This document shows, in pieces, positions 9,149 through 15,410 of a stretch of 64,000 nucleotides of DNA. Origin of the DNA: JBGTFE01 sp049799955 (lineage in GTDB: Bacteria; Acidobacteriota; Blastocatellia; Pyrinomonadales; Pyrinomonadaceae); contig JBARIW010000041.1 of NCBI GenBank assembly GCA_049799955.1, positions 3,192 to 67,191 on the forward strand, written 5' to 3'. The notes beneath the pieces were generated by a model. That model was not told where the DNA came from. It saw only the letters and a program-made list of their open reading frames with translations, and searched no databases. The first letter of the stretch is position 1. The number at the start of each line of letters is the position of its first letter. The position numbers were made by a program, and so were the translations under genes.

Positions 9149-9424
9149 TCAATAAACTTCGTCGTGTGTACCTATTGTTTGTAATAAAATCGCGTCTTCG
9201 TTTTCGTATTTTACAAGCTTGAAAACTATCCGAATGTCATAAGCAGCGCTACATGACCAATGACCTTCAAATCTGCCTTTTAATTTGTGGGTTTTCAAAT
9301 TCGGGCTAAACATATCCTTTTCCAAAGTTTTCAATGTTGTTTGAACAACTCCTCCAAGATGCGCGTTTCTCTTAAATAAACGTTTCGAGGCTCTTATGAA
9401 AGTTGGAGAATACAACAATTTCAC
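9149..9424 (-). CDS. RelE/ParE-superfamily toxin (YafQ-like)
   Basis: A 91-residue protein. The sequence LLYSPTFIRASKRLFKRNAHL, the conserved HKLKGRFEGHWSCSAAYDIRIVFKL strand block (shown in two joined parts of the family signature) and the closing TIGTHDEVY match small ribosome-dependent mRNA interferases of the RelE/ParE/YafQ type. Its start overlaps the antitoxin stop by 4 nt (ATGA type), the standard arrangement of such pairs. Unusually, it lies between sdhC and sdhA with 5 nt to the sdhA start, so it must share the sdh transcript or have a promoter inside sdhC. Confidence 0.85.
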   Translation of the reverse strand: MKLLYSPTFIRASKRLFKRNAHLGGVVQTTLKTLEKDMFSPNLKTHKLKGRFEGHWSCSAAYDIRIVFKLVKYENEDAILLQTIGTHDEVY

Positions 9425-9642
9425 GGCGTAACCTCTTTCATAAATTCGTCAACGCTCATCGGCTTGCATAAGCCTTCTTCAAATTCTTTTTCCGAACTCT
9501 CTATATCCTCCAATAATTGATTTCGCCGATTTTCTGCCAAACGATGCTGTAAAATATCAACCAGAGTTTCTTTTTCATCAACTGTAAATTCTTCGATTGT
9601 CTCTAAAACATCAGCAAATTTTGACTGCATAATTTTCACCAT
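9421..9642 (-). CDS. antitoxin partner of the RelE-like toxin
   Basis: A 73-residue acidic protein with the pattern VLETIEEFTVDEKETLVDIL followed by a charged C-terminal half, ending SVDEFMKEVTP. This resembles small addiction-module antitoxins encoded immediately before RelE/ParE-type toxins. It begins 3 nt after the sdhC stop and overlaps the toxin gene by 4 nt. Two in-frame ATGs (9642 and 9630) are possible starts. No DNA-binding motif is obvious. Confidence 0.8.
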   Translation of the reverse strand: MVKIMQSKFADVLETIEEFTVDEKETLVDILQHRLAENRRNQLLEDIESSEKEFEEGLCKPMSVDEFMKEVTP

Positions 9643-9645
9643 TTA

Positions 9646-10380
9646 TTAAAATTTTCTTGTCCCGCCCGTTGGTACGACTACGCCTTGTTTTTCCGCCTCG
9701 CTGCAAAATGCCTGCGGAAGCAATCCGCACGGACGAACAAAGGCGACCGCCGCGTTTGTTCCGACCGCGAATAAAAATACCGAAAGTCCGATGCAGGCGT
9801 AGAGCGCGTATTTCTGCGCCTTTTCGCCGATTAAAATTCCCCAGTCAACCGCAAAAAGGAAAAAGCCGTAAGCCAGATGCCACGCGGTCGCGCCGACGCC
9901 TAAAATATAAAAAAGCAAAACAATAATATTCTTAAATTCAGCCGCGACAATCGTAAAAGCTTTGTCGGCATTTCCGGCGACCGGATTTCCAAACGATTCG
10001 AGTCCCGGAATTATGCCGAAACGCAGATTCAAAATATGAAACAGCAAAAAGAAAAACAGGAAAATGCCCGTAACGCGCTGAAAAATATAAAACCAGTTGC
10101 GCCCGTAATTGTAATTTCCGATGTTCGGACGCGCTTCAGCCGAGATAATCACGCCGTAAACCGAGTGGAAAACGAGCGGCAGAAAGATGCCGAAAATCTC
10201 GACGAACAACAGATAAGGAATGTCGTGAATATCCTTAACGTGCTTATTAAAGCTCGACGCGCCGCCGAGCGCCGCCGAGTTTGTATACATATGCACCAGA
10301 AAAAACGCGCCGAGCGGGACGATTCCCGTCAACTGGTGCAATTTGCGGAGCAAAAATGTTCTGCTAAGTTTAATTGCCAT
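9646..10380 (-). CDS. sdhC: succinate dehydrogenase cytochrome b558 membrane subunit
   Basis: A 244-residue integral membrane protein with five hydrophobic segments, as in the single-anchor type B succinate:quinone reductases of Bacillus subtilis and related enzymes. Candidate haem-ligand histidines are H15 and H30 in KLHQLTGIVPLGAFFLVHMY, with further His in segments 2 to 4 (FHSVYGV, FHILNL, AWHLAYG). It anchors SdhA/SdhB and passes electrons to quinone. It is the first gene of the operon, divergent from the LysR gene. The C-terminal tail (PCGLLPQAFCSEAEKQG...) is longer than usual and contains two Cys. Confidence 0.93.
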   Translation of the reverse strand: MAIKLSRTFLLRKLHQLTGIVPLGAFFLVHMYTNSAALGGASSFNKHVKDIHDIPYLLFVEIFGIFLPLVFHSVYGVIISAEARPNIGNYNYGRNWFYIFQRVTGIFLFFFLLFHILNLRFGIIPGLESFGNPVAGNADKAFTIVAAEFKNIIVLLFYILGVGATAWHLAYGFFLFAVDWGILIGEKAQKYALYACIGLSVFLFAVGTNAAVAFVRPCGLLPQAFCSEAEKQGVVVPTGGTRKF

Positions 10381-10519
10381 TTTATTTAGAATCTTTCGAT
10401 TTTATTCTAACCTGTGATAAATATTCTGAAATTTTAACCGCCAAATCGCAAATCTAAAATCGAAAATCCTCAGAATTTCTATCATACTTCGTTTTTTTAA
10501 TAAGATAAAATGAATTCTC

Positions 10520-10549
10520 TTGCACATATTGTGTAGAAAAACTTATTAT
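10520..10549 (+). promoter_or_regulatory. predicted promoter for the LysR gene
   Basis: TTGCAC (10520-10525) and TATTAT (10544-10549), 18 nt apart, fit a sigma-70 type promoter on the plus strand, upstream of the palindromic leader and lysR ATG 10635. An imperfect dyad (CACATATTGTG, 10523-10533) lies across the -35 region and could be a LysR-type site acting on both lysR and sdhC. This is a pattern match only. Confidence 0.4.
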
Positions 10550-10552
10550 TAC

Positions 10553-10621
10553 ATTGAACATTTATCATTTATCATTTATCAAAAAAAACTCAGCGATATT
10601 GATAAATGATAAATGTTCAAT
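10553..10621. repeat. 21-bp perfect inverted repeat of TTTATCA heptamers in the lysR leader
   Basis: The arm at 10553-10573 (ATTGAACATTTATCATTTAT plus C) is the exact reverse complement of 10601-10621, with a 27-nt loop. The arms are built of the 7-mer TTTATCA. The element lies directly before lysR ATG 10635, so the transcript would carry a long hairpin next to the start codon. Confidence 0.9.
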
Positions 10622-10634
10622 GATAAATGAAAAA

Positions 10635-11516
10635 ATGCACATTGAAACCTTAAAAGTATTTTGCGACCTTGTTGATATGCAGAGCTTTTCGCTCGCGGCG
10701 GAGCGGAATTTTGTTACGCAGTCGGCGGTGAGCCAGCAGGTGCGCACGTTGGAAGACAAATTTAACCGCCGGTTGTTAGAGCGCGTGCGCGGTCGGCGCG
10801 AAGTGCGCTTGACGCCTTCGGGCGAGGTTTTTTATCGTGAGGCGAAAAATGTTCTGGCGAGTTTTGACCAGCTTCAGGAAAGTATGCGCGGGCTGGTCGG
10901 GAAAATCAGCGGAACTGTAAAAGTCGCCACCGTTTACAGCGTCGGGCTGCACGAGCTTCCGCCGAAGGTGCGCGAATTTATGACGAAATTTCCCGCCGCC
11001 AAGATTGATTTGGAATATTCAAGGATGACGCGCGTTGTGCGCGACGTTCTGAACGGCTCGGTCGAGCTTGGCGTCGTTACATTTCCCGAACCGAAACGCG
11101 GGCTGGCGATTGTGCCGATGACCGGCGACCGTCTCGTTTTGATTTGCCCGCCCGACCACGAATTTGCGGAACGCGAGGAAATAAAAGCAAGAGAGCTGGA
11201 CGGGCACGATTTCGTGCTTTTCGAGCGCGACATTCCGACGCGCAAGGCGACCGATAAAATATTGAAATCTCACGGCGTTACGATTAGAAAAGTTGCCGAA
11301 TTCGACAATATCGAGACGATAAAACGCGCCGTCGAAGTCGGTTTCGGTCTGGCAATCGTCCCGCATCCGTCGGTTATGGACGAAGAAAAAAACAAACAGC
11401 TCGCCGTCGTCGAGCTTGCCGAAAAAGAATGGATTCGCCCGGTCGGAATAATTTACCGAAGCGACCGGACGCTTTCGCTGGCGGCTAAAAAATTCGTCAA
11501 ACTGCTCGAAAAATAA
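10635..11516 (+). CDS. LysR family transcriptional regulator
   Basis: A 293-residue protein with an N-terminal winged helix-turn-helix (SFSLAAERNFVTQSAVSQQV, about residues 15-34). It is followed by the LysR linker and a two-lobed substrate-binding domain (about 90-290). Start ATG 10635 (MHIETLKVFCDLVD) matches the family. An upstream in-frame ATG at 10554 would translate the palindromic repeat and is rejected. It is divergent from the sdh operon, so sdhC and its own promoter are plausible targets. The effector is unknown. Confidence 0.93.
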   Translation: MHIETLKVFCDLVDMQSFSLAAERNFVTQSAVSQQVRTLEDKFNRRLLERVRGRREVRLTPSGEVFYREAKNVLASFDQLQESMRGLVGKISGTVKVATVYSVGLHELPPKVREFMTKFPAAKIDLEYSRMTRVVRDVLNGSVELGVVTFPEPKRGLAIVPMTGDRLVLICPPDHEFAEREEIKARELDGHDFVLFERDIPTRKATDKILKSHGVTIRKVAEFDNIETIKRAVEVGFGLAIVPHPSVMDEEKNKQLAVVELAEKEWIRPVGIIYRSDRTLSLAAKKFVKLLEK

Positions 11517-11570
11517 TTGTCAATCTAAAACTTTTGCTTCCATGTTTGGTAGTTGCCATCTTTAAAAATT

Positions 11571-11966
11571 ATGATAGTCCCCAATTCCGATTCGCCCGAT
11601 TCGTATAACATTTCTTTCGAATATCGCCCCGAATATTTATACGTCTATGTTTCGGGCGAGCACGACAGTTAAGATATTTCGCTGCGATACTGGTAGGAAG
11701 TTGCCGACGAATGTTCGAAGAAAGAGGTCAAAAAGGTTTTAATCGAAGAAGACATTCCCGAAGCGATTTCGATGGGCGAAATGTATAAACTGGCTTCGGA
11801 AATCCCGCAGTTGGGTTTTTACGGAATTCGAATCGCTTTTGTTGACCGACATATCGAACAGCAGGGTTCGAACGAGTTCGGCGAGCTTGTCGCCGTCAAT
11901 CGCGGAATGTACGGAAAGATTTTTAATGATTTTAACGTGGCTGAGAAGTGGCTTTTATCTCAATAG
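11571..11966 (+). pseudogene. STAS/SpoIIAA-like protein, interrupted by two in-frame stops
   Basis: One frame from ATG 11571 to TAG 11966 reads as a coherent 131-codon protein broken by TAA at 11670-11672 and TAG at 11694-11696. Before the stops it reads MIVPNSDSPDSYNISFEYRP, and around them GEHDS*DISLRYW*EVADEC. After them it continues with VKKVLIEEDIPEAISMGEMY and IRIAFVDRHIEQQ. The alternating beta/alpha pattern and the VLIEEDI strand suggest a STAS-like fold (inference). No frameshift is needed, so these are simple nonsense changes, or sequencing error. A downstream ATG at 11772 could still give a 64-residue fragment. Confidence 0.7.
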
Positions 11967-11975
11967 AAAATTTAC

Positions 11976-12004
11976 TTGACTTGAGAGGATTAGTAGAGTA
12001 TAAA
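11976..12004 (+). promoter_or_regulatory. strong sigma-70 type promoter for the TIR module
   Basis: TTGACT (11976-11981), a 17-nt spacer and TATAAA (11999-12004) differ from the consensus by one base in each hexamer. It lies about 120 nt before the TIR gene start and is not inside any intact gene, so the two-gene module can be transcribed on its own. Much of the 11967-12127 spacer is A+T rich; I see nothing else in it. Confidence 0.7.
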
Positions 12005-12127
12005 CACTTAATCAAACAAATTTATTTTGGGAAAAGAATTAGAAAGCTAAACTAATTGTTGCTTTGTCAGAAGTATTTAGCATAAAAACTTTCACAGCAA
12101 CGCGTAGAGATTTAACACGTATTGCCC

Positions 12128-12922
12128 ATGACTGAAGAATCTGCGACATTACAACAGACCAAGCCCGACTATGAATGGGATTTTTTTCTCATTCACGCCG
12201 GCGAAGATTCAGAGGCGGCAAAAAATCTTTATGCTGAATTAAATCCGACGGCAAAAGTTTTTCTTGATGATAAAGATAGACTTGCGGGCAGTCGTTGGAA
12301 TTCTAAATTGTCTAAAGCTCAGCGTTCATCGCTTATCAGCCTTGCCCTCGTCACCCCCAACACAGAAAACGCACATTACGCGATTGAAGAGATTGCCATC
12401 GCCATTGAAATGTCGAGTAGCTATCCATATACGCATCGTGTCATACCGATTTATTTAAACGAGAAAAAACCTCCGAAATATCCGCTTTACGGACTTAAAA
12501 GTTTTGATAGTATCTGCGTCCCGAGCCACGACAGCTTTACCGAAGCCAAAGAAAGTTTGCTCGAGGCACTTAAGGATACGAAGAAGCTGGAAACTAAGAA
12601 AGTTCAGATTGTGGCGCAACATAAAGGAGCCGTCGCTAAAATTACCAGCAGCGAAAGCAGCAAGGCGGAATTTTTCGCCGGATTAGTCCAAGCTACTACA
12701 TATAAACATTCGATTTTATACACCCTGATTGGATTATTTGTACTCATACTAGTGCTGCTGATTGTCGCCTTAATATTAATACCGACGCTTCTGGTGCAAG
12801 TTGTTCTTGGGTCTCTTTTTGGTGCTTTCGACGCGGCGATTTTATTTTCTATTTTGCAGATTATCTCACGCTCGCTCGGCGACGCAGGGCAAATCGCTCA
12901 GGGACGCATATACGGAGGATGA
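12128..12922 (+). CDS. TIR domain protein with C-terminal membrane hairpin
   Basis: A 264-residue protein. Residues about 15-150 form a TIR domain: first strand YEWDFFLIHAGEDSEAAKNL, BB-loop region FLDDKDRLAGSRWN, then LISLALVTPNTENAHYAIEE. The Glu pair E87/E88 aligns by pattern with the catalytic Glu of NAD-cleaving TIR domains, so NADase activity is possible but unproven. A linker (150-190) leads to about 50 hydrophobic residues (194-245), enough for two membrane passes. ATG 12128 is preferred to the in-frame TTG at 12122; neither has a clear ribosome-binding site. It overlaps or abuts the next gene through the shared GGAGGATGA region. Known TIR proteins act in anti-phage defence or signalling; that role here is inference. 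Confidence 0.85.
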   Translation: MTEESATLQQTKPDYEWDFFLIHAGEDSEAAKNLYAELNPTAKVFLDDKDRLAGSRWNSKLSKAQRSSLISLALVTPNTENAHYAIEEIAIAIEMSSSYPYTHRVIPIYLNEKKPPKYPLYGLKSFDSICVPSHDSFTEAKESLLEALKDTKKLETKKVQIVAQHKGAVAKITSSESSKAEFFAGLVQATTYKHSILYTLIGLFVLILVLLIVALILIPTLLVQVVLGSLFGAFDAAILFSILQIISRSLGDAGQIAQGRIYGG

Positions 12923-12927
12923 TTTTT

Positions 12928-13590
12928 ATGGCGCAAGAAGAAGCAATACGCGAAAAAGAAGGTGACGAAACAGGCAATGTCTCAGTTCCGACATCATCGC
13001 CGCCCAAACTCAATCTCAGGCGATTGGAAAGTATTCAACGTGTGCTGCAATATGCCTCGGTATTAGTTTTAATTGTCTTTATAGTGTTAATAGCTGTTAG
13101 TTCTTACTGGCTTGTCAGTCTTAATAAGCAAATCAGCGAGAATCAGAATCAGATTGAATCGCAGGTTAAAAAAAAACAAGAACTGGATGAAGAAATTCGT
13201 GGATTACAAGCAATCAAAGACGCAATTCCCAAAGAGCAGAAAGAGCAAATAGAGAAAAAAGCCGAAAAGAACATCGAACAAAGTCCGGCACGCATTTACA
13301 TTCAAATAGCCAACGAAGACCAACGCAAGCGGGCGAATGATATAGGACAACAGTTAAAGAGTAAAGGATTTATTGTTCCCGGCATCGAAAATGTTCATGA
13401 CAAAGCTCCGAATAATTCACAGTTACGGACTTGTAATAATCTAATGGACGAAGCTACAAAGAAGGATTTAAAAGACCTTACAGACGCTTTAAAGACTCTC
13501 TCCGTCACTATAGATGCGCCGCAATTTCTCAGCAATTGTGGCAAAGTCAATCCGCGGCTATACGAGCTATGGTTTGGAAATAATTTATAG
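12928..13590 (+). CDS. TM-coiled-coil protein with SPOR/LytR_C-like C-terminal domain, partner of the TIR protein
   Basis: A 220-residue protein I cannot assign to a named family. It has an N-terminal polar segment, one strong membrane helix (about 41-65, VLVLIVFIVLIAVSSYWLV), a coiled coil rich in Gln/Lys/Glu (about 66-118) and a C-terminal alpha/beta domain. That domain, RIYIQIANEDQRKRANDIGQ then KGFIVPGIENV, resembles SPOR or LytR_C-type folds. It ends with two Cys-containing segments (LRTCNNL, LSNCGK). ATG 12928 is chosen because GGAGG at 12914-12918 sits 9 nt before it; the earlier ATG 12919 overlaps the TIR stop. It is almost certainly translated together with the TIR gene. A sensor or scaffold role for the TIR effector is inference. 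Confidence 0.8.
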   Translation: MAQEEAIREKEGDETGNVSVPTSSPPKLNLRRLESIQRVLQYASVLVLIVFIVLIAVSSYWLVSLNKQISENQNQIESQVKKKQELDEEIRGLQAIKDAIPKEQKEQIEKKAEKNIEQSPARIYIQIANEDQRKRANDIGQQLKSKGFIVPGIENVHDKAPNNSQLRTCNNLMDEATKKDLKDLTDALKTLSVTIDAPQFLSNCGKVNPRLYELWFGNNL

Positions 13591-13680
13591 CTAGATTATA
13601 AAGACTCAATAGAACTAAGGCTTGTTTAAAAAATTCTGCAATCACTTAATTTATTGATATTACGCCGATAAACTCTGCCA

Positions 13681-14943
13681 CTAATCTAAACTAACAAGCG
13701 TCAAACTCGAAGTCGGATTCATTCCGTTGAGCGCGCTTTTGAGCATCGGGACGATTCCTTCGGCTTCCATATAATCCTTGCCGAGCATACGGCGAAAGCG
13801 TTTTTGCTTTGTTTCGCCCGTCAATTCCTTTAACATTCCGCCGCAAAAAGCCGTAACAAGTTCGGGCGCGAATTGTTTGCCCGCGTTTCGCTGCAAATCT
13901 TCGACGACTTCGTTTGCCGGGCGACGGCGTTTGTAAGGTCGGTCGGTCGTCATCGCGTCGAAAGAATCGGCTAAGTTTACTATTTTTGCGATATACGGAA
14001 TCTCGCGGTCTTCCAAACCGTCGGGATAACCGCGCCCGTCGAGGCGTTCGTGATGATATTTTGCGGCGAGCGGAACGTCCGTGTAAGGATGATGAATCGG
14101 CAGAAGAATTTCGTAGCCGACGCCGGGATGCTTGTTGAGTTCGGCGGATTCTTTGGCGTTGATTCGATACGGCGCGTTGATAATATTGCGCTCGACCGTC
14201 AGTTTCCCAACATCGTGCAGATAGCCTGCAACCGCGACGCCTTCGATTTGCTCTTCATTCCAGCCGAGTTCCTGCGCGATAATTTCCGAATATTTCCCGA
14301 CTCTGACCGAATGACCTTCCGTGTATTTGTCCTTGCAGTCAATCGCCGTCGCAAACGCTTTAACCGTATCTTTATAAGTCATCCGCAAATCTTCATAAAG
14401 ACGGCGATTTTCGTCGGCGCGGCGTTCCAGCTCCGCCATCAGATTTCTCTGCGCTATTCCGACGCCGATGTGCCGCGCCATCGCGCAGATTATGTCTTTG
14501 TCATAACTTGAATACGGCTCGCCGTTCGCTTTTTCGCCGAGCAGAACAACGCCGACTATTTCATCGCGGATAACAAGCGGAACAAGCAATTCAACTTTTT
14601 TCGCTTCAAAGCTGCGGTCGTAAACCTGAAAAAACGGCAGAACTTTCGCCTGCGCGACTTCAATCGGCGCAAGCCCGTTAATCAAAAACTGCCGTTCGTC
14701 CTCATAGCAAAGCGATAAACTAAGCGGAAAATCTTCGCCGAGACCGCGCACCGAGAGCATATTCAGCTCGTGCCCGAAGCGCGAATAACGCGCCACACCG
14801 CCGCGCATAATCGCCAGCGAGCCAAGCAGAAGATGAAGCGACGTGCGAATCATATCCTGAAAATTCTGTTTATGCGCGACCTCGTTGCCGAGCTCAGCCA
14901 GCGCGCCGAAAGTATGGATTAGTTTTTGTTGATTTTCAGCCAT
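13681..14943 (-). CDS. GAF-HD-GYP domain protein (putative c-di-GMP phosphodiesterase)
   Basis: A 420-residue protein. The GAF-like sensor spans about 20-175 and a helical linker 175-205. The HD-GYP domain spans about 205-370, with the HD pair in LHDVGK (H243, D244) and HHERLDGRGYPDG (from H297), the family signature. It should cut c-di-GMP to pGpG or GMP. It is the last gene of the minus-strand signalling operon, separated from the STAS gene by a heptamer palindrome (14950-15016). The pairing of a cyclase and this hydrolase in one operon suggests a local c-di-GMP circuit. Confidence 0.93.
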   Translation of the reverse strand: MAENQQKLIHTFGALAELGNEVAHKQNFQDMIRTSLHLLLGSLAIMRGGVARYSRFGHELNMLSVRGLGEDFPLSLSLCYEDERQFLINGLAPIEVAQAKVLPFFQVYDRSFEAKKVELLVPLVIRDEIVGVVLLGEKANGEPYSSYDKDIICAMARHIGVGIAQRNLMAELERRADENRRLYEDLRMTYKDTVKAFATAIDCKDKYTEGHSVRVGKYSEIIAQELGWNEEQIEGVAVAGYLHDVGKLTVERNIINAPYRINAKESAELNKHPGVGYEILLPIHHPYTDVPLAAKYHHERLDGRGYPDGLEDREIPYIAKIVNLADSFDAMTTDRPYKRRRPANEVVEDLQRNAGKQFAPELVTAFCGGMLKELTGETKQKRFRRMLGKDYMEAEGIVPMLKSALNGMNPTSSLTLVSLD

Positions 14944-14949
14944 AAATTT

Positions 14950-15016
14950 GAACGATGAATGATGAACGATGAACGATGAACTGAAGAAATTGTCTTTCGT
15001 TCATCATTCATCGTTC
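14950..15016. repeat. 20-bp perfect inverted repeat, GAACGAT heptamers (copy 1 of a three-copy element)
   Basis: GAACGATGAATGATGAACGA (14950-14969) is the exact reverse complement of 14997-15016. The loop reads CTGAAGAAATTGTCTTT and is nearly identical to the loops of the copies at 21371-21446 and 25001-25079. It lies between the STAS and HD-GYP genes. Confidence 0.92.
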
Positions 15017-15024
15017 ATAATTCA

Positions 15025-15339
15025 TCATTGAACTACTACGTGATTCGTCAATCCCAACAGCTCGAACAGCTCGATTGTATCATCATTTACATCGGAAAAC
15101 ACGACTTTTGCGCCCGCGTTCGATGCCGCGTCGATGACGCCCAGAAGTATCGAAACACCGATGCTGTTGACGATTTCGGTTTCGGCAAAATTGACGACCA
15201 GCGTTTTACATCCTTCGTCGAGCTGCCGCTTGCATTCGCGCTCGATGCGCTCGCCGCTCAGCTTGTTTATATAATCGGTCGCAAAAACGGTTGCCGTTTC
15301 GCCCATCGTAGAAACAGGAATATTTATATTTGTGTTCAC
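15025..15339 (-). CDS. STAS domain anti-sigma factor antagonist-like protein
   Basis: A 104-residue STAS fold with strand TLVVNFAETEIVNSIGVSIL. S59 occupies the position of the phosphorylatable Ser of SpoIIAA/RsbV, although the usual Asp-Ser-Ser-Gly is here Asn-Ser-Ile-Gly. In the classical scheme it is phosphorylated by an RsbW-type kinase; the gene immediately upstream (15411-17630) encodes an RsbW-like domain, so the two are a likely partner-switch pair. Confidence 0.9.
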   Translation of the reverse strand: MNTNINIPVSTMGETATVFATDYINKLSGERIERECKRQLDEGCKTLVVNFAETEIVNSIGVSILLGVIDAASNAGAKVVFSDVNDDTIELFELLGLTNHVVVQ

Positions 15340-15410
15340 GGATTTTTCGCTTTCTCAGAGTAGATTTAAGACCTGAAAGCTAAAGTAAAGCTTTAACCCG
15401 GAAAAGTCAA

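Noticed and set aside
10554..10634. Longer LysR start at ATG 10554
   Set aside because: It would translate the 21-bp palindrome; the family begins at MHIETLKVF (10635).
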